From NCBI GenBank assembly GCA_012934845.2, contig WNNJ02002852.1:62001-126000 (forward strand): DNA of 64,000 nucleotides, in the 5' to 3' direction. This stretch comes from Pomphorhynchus laevis. Taxonomy: Eukaryota > Acanthocephala > Palaeacanthocephala > Echinorhynchida > Pomphorhynchidae. The notes beneath the pieces were generated by a model. It was given only the letters and a program-made list of their open reading frames with translations, ran no database searches and was not told the DNA's origin. The position numbers and the translations under genes were made by a program. Within the stretch, counting starts at the first letter, position 1. Each line of letters starts with the position of its first letter. Below, one piece after another: positions 10,753 through 21,170 of the stretch.

Positions 10753-12075
10753 AGTAACACTATGAATATAATCTGTATTAGAATAAGGTATAAATTAAGA
10801 TAAACAAATTACATAAGATGAAATACATCATTGGCATGCGTTTGTCCCGCTGCTTCGTTGAGTTGAGGAATAGAGTCCTAAACCTGATATTATAGTTGTT
10901 CATGTTGATGACCTATATTTCTTAGTCGATACATCGTATATTATTTATTAGCCAATTCATAAAAATAACAGGCTAAGAAATTATTTTTAAAATTAAGGTA
11001 TTAAAATTTTTGAATTTATATAGTACAACATATGTAGGCAAAATAAGCCTCAATTATGTAATCCGATTTGATCCATTTATAAAATTTTGAATTTTGGAGC
11101 AAGATCAGCAAAACAAAAATTCATTTTTAGGTTTTGTTAGCTAGTGCTCGTATCATTATAAAAGCAATATAATTTGTACATCATGTCGGTAAATAAATCG
11201 TACTTGTATTTAATTTTTTTTATTTAGGCACGTATATTTGATCAAATGTATTTTTAATTTTTTCAGTAAAATACAGTGTTCTTAGTTATTTCAAGTGTCT
11301 GCAGTAATGCTGAGCTCCATTTATTTAAAAATATAAAAGTTTTTGAGCTAGACTAATGTAGTAGTGAAGTTGATATTATATATAATTAAGTTGGTATTAA
11401 TTATATTATATTACTTTACGGTGTCAGCCATAAACCTCGAAAATTTTAAGTTTTTAAATACAACTGATCATATTAGCTTTATCAACAGATTTATTAAAAA
11501 AATTAATATAAATATTTAAATTTTTATTTCATAAAAATGCATAATATGAAAACTGCGGTTCTTATCAGGATTCACTAGTATTTATAAAGTGTTTATGAGT
11601 TGATTTATTTGCTTAAGAAATCAACGTTAATGAAATATAAATACTAGCGACCTGTCTCCTTTTTAAAAAATTGTACTTATGATAGATCTAGTCCAATCGG
11701 TTGGGAGGTAGCCTGATTTTGAGAGGATCTAAAGATGGCAGCTAGACGGACATGTATTACAGAAGCCAATTCATGTAGTATTATCATATGGACATGTAAT
11801 GGCGTTCCGATGTAATTTTTTAATTGATTCAAAGGATCCTTATTTCTGAATTCAACTGTAGATAAACTTTCTACATTGACATGTTAATAAAATATAACCA
11901 AATTGTAAAATACAAATAATATATGAAATAATATTTAACGTTAGTCTGCAAGTTTTACCATTTAAAGACATTTAAAAGTCATCAAAAATTGTAAGTTTAC
12001 ATAAATTGTAAGTTTCTATAAATTTGTGTTTAGTTTTAGATGGCTTGACAAGAGCTAACCATTTAGTGTTATTGG
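10753..12075. other. AT-rich region upstream of the NEDD4-like gene
   Basis: No gene is recognised. About 10870-10990 keeps a faint match to the terminal sequence of the AT-rich PLE family (CTGATATTATAG..., ATTTATTAGCCAATTCATAAA). The rest should include the promoter and leader of the gene at 12076, but no specific element could be supported. Confidence 0.5.
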
Positions 12076-14241
12076 ATGCACCGTAGAGGTCGAATTTTTG
12101 GTTTATCTGAAAATATATCTGATTCCTCGCGCAAGCTATTACGTGTACGCGTACTTGGAGCGTCAGATCTAGTACGTAAAGATATTTTCGGATTAAGTAA
12201 CCCGTACGTGAAGATTATTTTACAGAATGTTGGACGTCGTGGAGCTGTTATTGATTTCGCAAAAACTCGAATAATACCGAAAACTTTAAATCCTCAATGG
12301 AATGAAGAATTTTTATTCCGGGTTAATCCAGAAAAGCATAGACTTTTGTGCGAAGTTTACGATAACAATAGGTTAATGAAAGATGATTTTCTTGGACAAA
12401 TTGTTATTAAGTTAAATAGTGATATAATTACAGAGATGTCAGATGAGGCAATTGAAGATGAACCGAACATCTGTGTGCATAATTTTAAATTACAAAAGAA
12501 GGCTGTATTCAATAGGGTACGAGGGCAACTGATACTCAACTTATCATATCTACAACCGAATAGTCAAGCACTTGTTCATCAAGATGAACAAACTCAAAGA
12601 GATAGCACATTACAGCAAGATACATCAGATCATCCTAACTCAACAGAGTTACCTCCAGGATGGGAAGCTAGACTTGATTCGAATGGTAGAGAATATTACG
12701 TAGATCATAATAATCGCCTTACTACATGGGATCGACCTACTTCCGGTGGTTCTTCAACGACAATAACCAATGCTACAACTAGCGCTGGTACCATCCCAGC
12801 ATCAAATGAAGTTGCATTGCCACCTACTTGGCAAATTTCTTACACCAGTAGGGGTAGAATGTTTTTTATAAATCATAATGAGCGGAAAACCACATGGATC
12901 GACCCGAGAACAGGCTTACCATCTCCTGTACAAGCTAGACAAGATACAGAGCATGATTTAGGTAGTTTACCACCTGGCTGGGAAATACGTATTCATAATG
13001 ACAGAACACTGTTTATTGATCATAACAGAAAGAGAACACAATGGGAAGACCCCAGGCTTGAGAAATACGTTGGCCCATCCGTCCCATTCTCACCCCGATT
13101 TGAAGAAAAGTTAAAATTTTTCCGACGGAGTCTACCTAGACCTAAAAGTTATGTAGGTAGTCAAGTTGAATTACACGTTAGTCGTACGAACATTTTGGAA
13201 TCGTCATTTCGTGCAGTAATGCCCTTTCGTGATCCTGAATATCTAAAGGCCAGGTTATGGGTCATTTTTGACGGTGAAAAAGGTCTAGATTACGGTGGTG
13301 TTGCAAGAGAATGGTTTCATCTATTGGCAAAGGAACTATTTAATCCAGGTTATGGGTTGTTTGTTTATTCGTCAATGGACAATTACACATTACAAGTAAA
13401 CCCATTATCAGGTCTAGTAAACGAAGAACATTTAAGATATTTCATGTTTGTTGGAAGAGTTGTGGGAATGGCGATTTACCATAATAAACTCATAGATGCT
13501 TTTTTTGTTCCTCCATTTTATAAAATGATGTTAGAAAGGCCAGTTTCTCTATCTGATCTCGAGACTGTTGATCGAGATTACTACAATTCGTTGAAGTATA
13601 TTTTAGACAATGATCCAAAGAATCTAGATATCTACTTTTCTGTTAATGAAGATGTATTCGGTGAAACGCAGGAATATGATCTTATTCCGAATGGACGTAA
13701 TGTGCCTGTCACACAGGAAAATAAACGTGACTTTATCAATAAAGTTATGGAATGGCGTTTGAGTGGCCGTATTAAAAACCAGATGGATCATTTTATGTTT
13801 GGTTTTAACGAGATTATACCTAAAGACGATATAAAGCTTTTTGATGCAAAAGAATTAGAATTGCTTATAAGTGGAATCGGTGAAATTAATGTAAGCGATT
13901 GGCGCAAGCATACACTTTACAAAGGCGAATACAATGTAAATCATCCAGTAATTCAACTTTTCTGGAGGGCTGTACTTTCGATGGACAACGAGGCTCGAAT
14001 ACGCTTGTTGCAGTTTGCAACAGGAACATCTCGCCTTCCAATGAATGGATTTCATGAACTTTGGGGATCAAATGGTCCTCAGTGGTTTACCATTGAAAAG
14101 TGGGGTGATGTTAGCAAACTGCCGAGATCGCATACATGCTTCAATCGAATTGATCTACCTCCATATACTAATTATCAAGAGCTTCGTGAAAAACTTATTA
14201 CTGCTGTCGATATGTCAGAAGGATTTGAAGGTGTCGATTAG
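12076..14241 (+). CDS. Nedd4: NEDD4-family HECT E3 ubiquitin-protein ligase
   Basis: This 721-residue protein has the full NEDD4 layout. A C2 domain (about 20-160; [20 protein letters not shown]) would bind membrane phospholipid. Three WW domains follow (about 192-221, 248-278, 298-328), each with two tryptophans and the closing proline, for PPxY partners. A HECT domain (about 380-721) has catalytic Cys688 in the [14 protein letters not shown] loop and ends GFEGVD, close to the NEDD4 terminus GFDGVD. Cys688 accepts ubiquitin from an E2 and passes it to substrates at membranes and endosomes. Three WW domains is the insect Nedd4 number; vertebrate NEDD4 usually has four. The C2 motif reads SNPY where SDPY is usual, so one calcium ligand may be lost. 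The gene is one uninterrupted exon, unusual for animal NEDD4. The first in-frame Met is used; upstream exons cannot be excluded. Confidence 0.95.
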   Translation: MHRRGRIFGLSENISDSSRKLLRVRVLGASDLVRKDIFGLSNPYVKIILQNVGRRGAVIDFAKTRIIPKTLNPQWNEEFLFRVNPEKHRLLCEVYDNNRLMKDDFLGQIVIKLNSDIITEMSDEAIEDEPNICVHNFKLQKKAVFNRVRGQLILNLSYLQPNSQALVHQDEQTQRDSTLQQDTSDHPNSTELPPGWEARLDSNGREYYVDHNNRLTTWDRPTSGGSSTTITNATTSAGTIPASNEVALPPTWQISYTSRGRMFFINHNERKTTWIDPRTGLPSPVQARQDTEHDLGSLPPGWEIRIHNDRTLFIDHNRKRTQWEDPRLEKYVGPSVPFSPRFEEKLKFFRRSLPRPKSYVGSQVELHVSRTNILESSFRAVMPFRDPEYLKARLWVIFDGEKGLDYGGVAREWFHLLAKELFNPGYGLFVYSSMDNYTLQVNPLSGLVNEEHLRYFMFVGRVVGMAIYHNKLIDAFFVPPFYKMMLERPVSLSDLETVDRDYYNSLKYILDNDPKNLDIYFSVNEDVFGETQEYDLIPNGRNVPVTQENKRDFINKVMEWRLSGRIKNQMDHFMFGFNEIIPKDDIKLFDAKELELLISGIGEINVSDWRKHTLYKGEYNVNHPVIQLFWRAVLSMDNEARIRLLQFATGTSRLPMNGFHELWGSNGPQWFTIEKWGDVSKLPRSHTCFNRIDLPPYTNYQELREKLITAVDMSEGFEGVD

Positions 14242-14662
14242 TAGTAGACAATTATCTACTTTCAAATTCTCTCTCTATATATATTCCACATTTCCGATAA
14301 TTGTTAGTTCAAATTTTACTGTTATTTTATTATATTTTTCTGTCTAAAATTTTCACATTTATGTGTCACAAAAGCAAACGACATTTGCATGTTTAAAATA
14401 ATTTGTTGGAAATTTTAAACGTCTTCTAATAATTTTATGTTTAAGCATAACATTAATCGTATTTCTAATTCTTAATATATGGTACATTCATCTTTTACGT
14501 GACTTAAGAAATTCAAAATTTAAACCATTTTATTGCCGCTTTTCTTACTTTAGTTTAGATTATCGTTACGTTCGATATGAGATGGTATAAATTTGATCAA
14601 ATTAGTTAATTGACTCTACCCCTATTTTATTAAAATAATTTTTGTGAAAATAAATTTATAGA
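14242..14662. other. Probable 3' UTR and AT-rich spacer
   Basis: AT-rich sequence follows the NEDD4-like stop. No clear poly(A) tract with a target-site duplication was found, so retrocopy origin of the gene is not supported here. Confidence 0.5.
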
Positions 14663-14818
14663 CACTAGTATTCGACTGTTGTCCTTTTCAAACATATACT
14701 AGATTATATGCTTAAAAAGGGCAACCCCGTGTATGCTTGAATAGACAAATAGTCCTTTTCAAGGACTTACAGAACAATCTAGTCTATGTTTGAAAAAGAC
14801 AATCAGTCGAAAGCTAGC
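14663..14818. mobile_element. Palindromic MITE-like foldback element
   Basis: The left arm (from 14663, CTAG then TTCGACTGTTGTCC and TTTTCAAACATA) is the inverted complement of the right arm (ending 14818). They agree at roughly 85% over about 40 bp. An inner hairpin AGTCCTT/AAGGACT lies at 14752-14768. The short, non-coding, inverted-repeat structure fits a MITE or foldback element. No transposase is nearby and target-site duplication is unclear. Confidence 0.5.
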
Positions 14819-15069
14819 AAATAAAGAAATTGTAACATTAAAAATACTAATGTAGATAATTTTATTTTGCTAAACATGAAACAAATTTAAGGTCAACACG
14901 AATGTAATTCTCAACAAAGTATTTTAATCTTAAGATTTTATATAATTCAGCTAATGTATGGATTTAATAAGGATATAAATTAAGAATTTAAAAATATATA
15001 ATTTTTGTGAATTGATCAAGGAGCGTCACGAGAACGTTTAGTGACATGCGAACGAAATGGTAATATACA

Positions 15070-17490
15070 ATATACTTTGGTCTTAGAGAAATGACGAATA
15101 ATCATGGGGATTGATGTTGCGAGACGAAGAACAACGAGCAAAAATTGAGTTAAAAGTATGCCAGAGAGTCTTAGAGTTGAATGAAGTGATGATTTTATGG
15201 TGCAAAAGGGAGTTGCATTTGTTACGTAGTATGTGGAGATTTGACCGGCGAAGAACAAGATAGGAATCACGGAAAGACGGAGTGATCGAGCGGAAATCAC
15301 GTCTGAGAGAGCGGTCATAGACTCGAAAAGCATGGCGGAGTCAACACTTTGAGAGTAGTCATTGGATGTCAAACAATGGGTCACGATGCAAGCGACGGTG
15401 TGGGTGAGGCTTGAATGGCAAGAGAAGATCGAGAGTGAATGTGAGTTCAGGGAGATGAATATGTTATTGTGGGTAATGATAGAGACGATTTGAGCAAAGC
15501 AGAGCGGAGAAGGGAATGTCAAAATTTCTCTAAAAGAGGCGTAGGATTTTAGGTGTGTGAGGAGGGGTGTGGTTATGAGTGAGATCAAGGGTGACCAGAA
15601 AGTAATCGGATAGACCCGGATCGGAGATGAACAGTGAGGTGTAGGCAGCAAAATGATCGGGGACAGCGATGATGTCGGGTACCCCGCCAAGGATATGTGG
15701 GGGGAAGTGGATATGGGTTTGTAGTTATAGTTGGATAGAATGTTGATGAATTGGATGGACTCGGTGAAAGAGGGCGGTCGAGGCAGATGTTGAAGTCGCC
15801 AAGAACGAATGAAGGGATGGAGGACAAAGAACAGTGGGACTGAAGGTCAGCGAGTTCGGTAAAAAATAAGGAGGTATGATCTGATGAACCAGGACGGTAT
15901 ACAATGGCGAGATCTAGAGTGATCGGGTTAGAAGTTTGACATGTGAGCAGTTCAAAAGAGCAAGGACTGAAAGGGGAAGATATTTTGTAAATAGACGCGA
16001 GGTTACGGGCAAATGCAACAATTCCACCATGATTAGAAAATTTAGAAAGGGATGAGTTTAGGGGGCGAGCGGATTTGACTAGTGAGCAACCGGCAGAGAG
16101 CAAACGGCGGATGAAGAGGTCGTCAGAATCGGAGTGCTAGGATTCGATGAGGCAAAAGAGATCGATGGATTGTTTAGTGAATAGGTTAATGATGAGATCG
16201 GATTTCTTGAGAATAGATCATGTATTTAGGAGGCCGAGGCGAAATCCGTGTGTGGTGGTGATAGGGGCTAGTGGAGAAGACACATAGGGGAGATGGAGCG
16301 CCATTGAATTTTTGGGCGTGTGTGAACAACTTGAAAATTTCCGTTGATGTTTCGGATGGATTAAATCAGCTAACTGAGTCTACGTATTGTTATATAATTA
16401 TAAAATAAACAAAACATAATAATGCTAAATCAAAATTTAATAATTAAATAATAAAATTAATAATTGTTTTTAGATTTTCTATAATTTAAATCAAGTTAAA
16501 AAATAAAAATAAAAAATAAAATTTAAAATAAACGTCATTTTTATGAATTGACTAATAAATAACAGACGTTGTATCAGAATAAGAATTAGAGGTCATCAGG
16601 AGGAATGACCTCTAATTAGAGGTCATCAGGAGAGAGATGTTTCGCCGTTTTCCTCGCGACGGCGCTTGTCGATGCGGTCAAAAGAAAGTTGAGCGATTTT
16701 GAAGGGGGTACAATGGGGGAAAATTCGACTGGCTGAAGATGACATGAGTTTGAATCGTTGGGAGAGGACAGAAGATGCGTAAGAGCAATGCTTGAAAGCA
16801 ATTTTTAGGAGAGGGGGCTTATAAGGATTAGATTGAGAAGGTTTTTTCAGGCGGATGAATGCGACAAGAGAGATGTCCTTGAAAAATTATGGTTTATCCG
16901 CAGGAACCAGAGACGAGAGGATGGATCTGAATGCGGAAACATCGTGGCCGAGACGTGCTTGTGGAGATAAAGAGGTGGACGGAGTAATATTAGTGACGAT
17001 GACGCAACAATTGCGAGAAAGAAAGCATTTCCGTAAAGGAAGACGAGTGACGTGAGTTGATGAGATCACGATATGTGAGCTGGGAGTTGAGGATATCAAG
17101 GGAGTAGGTTTGACAGAGGAAGACAAAGAGGATTTGGATAATATAGAGGGTTGTGAGCGATGCGAGGAAAGGTTATGCGTGGAAGGATTGTGAAGGTTGG
17201 TGGAGGTGAGTTTGATTGAGGGATATATTTTATTGAGAAACGAGACATAAGGGAAGATACGGATGTGTCGGGAAGTAAAGACATGGGATTAAAAGTGCAT
17301 GTGGTGACAGGATCAGTGGGTTGACAAATGACATCAGAAACGACTGGGGTTGTTTGAGTGACACGTTGGAGGTTGATATGTTAGTATGGCGAGGTCGCGT
17401 ATGAGTTAGTGGCACAAAAGCCACATAGGAAGTCTTCTTTTGACTTACTGTTATCGCATGCGATTGTAGTTCAGATGCTGCAGTCGTGTG
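15070..17490 (-). mobile_element. L2-like LINE copy B, interrupted by a PLE end
   Basis: On the minus strand ORF1 (about 17490-16615) is followed by ORF2 endonuclease (about 16330-15070). ORF1 keeps the CGFC motif (DFLCGFCAT near 17420). The endonuclease keeps HGGIVAFARN, FVLGDFNICLDRP and a LLSGHP remnant. The RT half and 3' end are missing, the reverse of the usual 5' truncation, so they were lost by later deletion. A terminal piece of the AT-rich PLE family sits at 16364-16628 between ORF1 and ORF2. Confidence 0.8.
16364..16628 (-). repeat. PLE terminal repeat inserted in L2-like copy B
   Basis: This sequence (starting TTAAATCAGCTAACTGAG, ending GAGGTCATCAGGAG) is nearly identical to 44135-44370 and is the reverse of 40665-40890. 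It is the 3' untranslated end of the AT-rich PLE family. It carries no coding sequence. A perfect 20-bp palindrome lies at 16606-16625, so the last 17 bp are present twice in direct order, with an inverted stub between. Confidence 0.75.
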
Positions 17491-17640
17491 TCAGTCTGTT
17501 CGTTCAGTCTGTTAGTTCAGTTTGTTCATTCCGTCTGTTCGTTTAGTGAGGTTGTTCAGTCCGTTTGTTCGTTTCGTTCGTGCAGTCTGTTCGTTGATTC
17601 CGTTTGTTCATTTCGTACAGTTTATTCCGTTCAATTGATA
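17491..17640. repeat. Low-complexity GTTCRTTCAGTCT-type repeat
   Basis: A degenerate tandem array of a short unit built from TTCGTTCAGTCTG-like words begins exactly where the L2-like copy B ends. It may be a diverged microsatellite at the 5' junction of that LINE. Confidence 0.7.
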
Positions 17641-17689
17641 CACTCTTTTTGTTTATACTCCGCTCTTCCTTTCTCAACACGGGCTTTGG

Positions 17690-19080
17690 ACCGGTTTTGG
17701 CGGTGTTGAGTTCATATCTCTTACCTATGGATAAGAAGGAAGCGACTATAGTAACGATTTATAAGAATGGCAACCTTTCAAATACTGTAAACTATAAGTC
17801 TGTTAGTTTAACAAGTCATGTTAGTGAAATCATTGAAGGTAATATTAGCAAACACATTACATCTTATTTACAGAGTTCCAATCAATTATCTACGACTCAA
17901 CACGGCTTCTATAAAGGAATATCGTGCTTGGCAAATTTGTTTTGTGCTAGGGAATGGGTATATTTAACATATCAAAGAGATCGGTCGACGTGTTGTTTTT
18001 TTTGACTTCAGTAGGACGTTCAAACATGTTCTACATGTTCTTCTTAGAGCATTACGTTATTGCTGAGTTGATTGCAAATTTTGATAAAAATGGGTAGGGA
18101 ATTTTCTCAGTAAGCGAAACTTTCGTATTTGGGTGGGAGATTGTTTATCGTCATTTCACAGCATAAGTTCATGTGTGCCCCAAAGATCTGTCTTGGGTCC
18201 GTTACTTTTCAATGTCTTCATAAACAATCTTATTATGACATAAAGTTGTCGATGACTTGCCTACGCGGACGATGTTAAGATTTACAGCAAGATTGAGTCT
18301 TTAGAAGATTACCGTCATCTGCAAGCTAATATTGATAAAATATTATATTGGATTCGTTATACTGGTATATTATTAAATGTTCAACAATGCTATCATTTAC
18401 CTTTAGGTAATTCGACCCCGCATTCAGAATATATGTTCGGATTACATGCAATAGAAAACGTAAATGAGGTTAATGACTTGTGAATTGTATGTCACCGTAG
18501 TCTCAAGACAAGGGCAGATACAGATAGACGCATTACCAAAGCTCGAAAAGCCTTATTTCTCATTAAGAACAGTTTGGCTCGCTATCGCCAAATTCATTTA
18601 AACTTTATTTGACGTATTAGCCAGGCCACATAATAAATCAGGCATCATTTGCTATTACCAAAGGTGAAATCGAAGACTCGGAGAGAATTCTTCGGCGAGG
18701 TAGCAAATTGTCTTTGAAATTTATCGAAAGAATTATAGAGACAGGTTGTCAATTCTTAATATGCAGAGTATTCGCGGTATACTGTTTTCATTATATATTA
18801 CGGCAATGTGGCATATATCAGAAACCACGAAGGTTACCTCTACATTACGTTAAATGACAAACAGCCTCACAGGGGTTATTCCATGGCACTATAAACATTA
18901 TCACATGGATATTGCTTCAGGCTTACCGGGCTATCACACAGATTAATTAGATTATGAAATTGTCTTCCATACGAAGTAGTCAGATCCGATCTAAAGCTAT
19001 TAAAGTCCGCAATTCAAGATTTTTATATTATGAACGAAAACTGCCTTCATTTTCCTTGATATTAATTTGAATTGTACAAT
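17690..19080 (+). mobile_element. CR1/Jockey-like LINE RT remnant
   Basis: A frame at 17728-18005 keeps VTIYKNGNLSNTVNYKSVSL, then TQHGFYKGISCLANLF. These match the RT fingers of the LINE at the start of the window. Later pieces in other frames (LGSVTFQC, FARHAD-like segment near 18260, thumb and tail to about 19080) follow in order. It is heavily mutated. Confidence 0.65.
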
Positions 19081-19590
19081 TAGTGTGCGGGCAAAACAGC
19101 AATTTTAACTACAGCATTGTCTCACTAATATTGCTAATTAATATCACTAATTTTGCTTCAACGCTCTCAGTCCTTCATGCTCATCAAAAATAAATAATTT
19201 TCTAAAATATATATATTTTTCTGACTTTCAAAAAACGTATAGATGTGCATATCTCTAAGCAGAATATCAGTCTATTAAAGAAATAAGGTCGGTTTCTTAA
19301 TTACTTAAGGATTCTGTTATCTAGTAATGGTAGGCACTAAAATTTTATAAATAAGCGGATATATCAATTGGTTCAATAACCTGAAAACATAGTAGTTCCT
19401 ACCCGACTAGTGACCACATCAGCGGAATAACCAACCGCACTGTTCGATATATGTCATAGACAAAGCATTTCTAAAGCTATGAACCTCTCACGTACCGACA
19501 ACATTCCAATACGGCTAAGACGTACATGATAATCACCACCACCTAAGGCAACACAGAGCCTCTAACCCGGCCTAAGAATAGACTCCAGGT
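19081..19590. other. AT-rich spacer with PLE footprint
   Basis: No gene is seen. A short string near 19370-19395 (AACCTGAAAACATAGTAGTTCC) resembles the terminal box of the AT-rich PLE family. Confidence 0.4.
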
Positions 19591-20780
19591 CTAATAGTTC
19601 TAGCTTGGTGATAGGAAAACAAGAATGAATGCAGTATTCCAAGTGTGACCCGAAGAGGGAGGTGAATTAATCTTAAACATTTCACAGCTTAACCTCAGTA
19701 ATGCGCTTTTTATACAATATAATGCCCAAGTAGATTTATATATGGTGAATTCAGTGTTCAACTTTGTTTTCGAGGAGCGATGGACAATAATACCTAATTC
19801 TTTATGTTGAGACACTTCCTTTAAGACAATGTCTCCAATATAGTACCTAAGAGTTTCAGACGGGCGACCTAATTGGATAAGGACATATTTTTCAGCATTT
19901 GCCGTAATCCAGTAGATTCGTACCAATTGGGCAGAAAGTTCAGATCATTTTGTAAAGATATTTGATCAGAAGGATTTCTAATAATCGACAAAATATTTAG
20001 ATCGTTTGCGAAAGCAAGATTAGAGAATGATAAGCGGAGTAGCAAATCATTGATAAAGATTATATAGATCAGTGGTCAAAGGACTGATCCTTGGGGCAAT
20101 CCAGAATTAACATTCACCGAGTAAGAAATCACACTTCCTACACAAACTCTGAAATATCTATTCGAAATAAATTGCCTGACCCACTCACAAATATATGAAT
20201 GGAGTGCATAGTGATACAGTAAGGAGACTAGCCCGTCATGTGGCACCTTATAAAAGGCTTTCGAAAAATCACGAAAGACTATGACCATGAATCCAGCACT
20301 CAGAGCATCTGTCCATTTTTCACACGAAGTTAGTAGATTAGTTAGGCATGAAAGTCCAATCCTGAAACCTTTTCAGAATCAACCAATATATGATTAGAGT
20401 TCAGATGATCTATGATTTTACTAGCTATTAGTCTTTCTAAGAGTTTGCAAAATACACTGGCCAAACTAATGTCCCGAAAGTCTGCAAAAAAGCTATCATG
20501 ATTCTTTTTAGGAAAAGGGGCAATATTGTCAACTCTCGGAGATGCAAACGGATCAAGCTTCATAACCTCATTCAACACCTCATCAACTTTGAGTGGACGA
20601 ACACAATACCGATGTGCAATCGGAACATACTTCTAACTAAAGTCACACTCTTTTTCAGTAATCGAAGCCTGCAGTGAGATGCTATCAGCTAAATGTTGGG
20701 CGATAATAGACGGTTCGTTAAAGTCTCTGCTGGCGTTTGAATTGAGCTAATTGCGGTGACAAGAATTTTGTTATTTCTTA
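19591..20780 (-). mobile_element. CR1/Jockey-like LINE RT remnant, minus strand
   Basis: Minus-strand pieces give FRDISLASVFCKLLERLIASKI (20578-20342), then VIVFRDFSKAFYKVPHDGLVSLL and NSGLPQGSVL (20288-20076). A SFSNLAFANDL box near 20010 stands where F/YADD belongs, followed by thumb sequence to 19600. The family resembles the element at the window start. The catalytic box reads FAND, and several frame changes show it is dead. Confidence 0.7.
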
Positions 20781-20791
20781 CATATAACCTA

Positions 20792-20845
20792 GGGTTCAAA
20801 GGTGCTTTGAACCCGTTTTTAGACGGTGCTTACCAAAACCGTCTA
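20792..20845. repeat. Twin perfect hairpins
   Basis: GGGTTCAAA and TTTGAACCC form a nine-pair stem with a 5-nt loop (20792-20814). TAGACGGT and ACCGTCTA form an eight-pair stem around a 10-nt loop (20820-20845). The first arm is repeated again at about 20848. Function unknown. Confidence 0.6.
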
Positions 20846-21070
20846 TGGTTCAAAGGTGCTTCCCTGGCGATACCCTCTTTGTACGAATAGCGTTTCTGAA
20901 ATTTTAGCATATTGCATAAGTTCCGAGAGTCGATGTAGGCACGTTTACTCATAATCTAGAATTAATTGAAAATATTAAATTAAGGAAAATTCATTCAAAA
21001 GGGTAATATAGTAGTTCCTCCTGTTGACATCTATTTTTCCTGTCAGCTCCAGATTTTTCCTGTCAGTTCC

Positions 21071-21170
21071 TGTTATGAAACTATAAACTATTGATTTAAC
21101 TTCTATTTGTAGATAATTTCGAATAAAGCCTTTTAAATCTCTATTTGTTCGATTCTAATTATCGGTTCAA
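21071..21170 (+). repeat. 5' LTR of fossil Gypsy element
   Basis: Starts TGTTATGAAACTATAAAC and ends TTATCGGTTCAA. It is a 100-bp terminal repeat, short for Gypsy elements, with an AATAAA signal inside. Confidence 0.85.

Noticed and set aside
12076-14241. NEDD4-like gene as a proven processed retrocopy
   Set aside because: No A-rich tract or target-site duplication could be found around it; lack of introns alone is not enough.
17488-17709. Cys/Ser/Val-rich open frame
   Set aside because: It comes from a degenerate GTTCAGTCTG-type tandem repeat.
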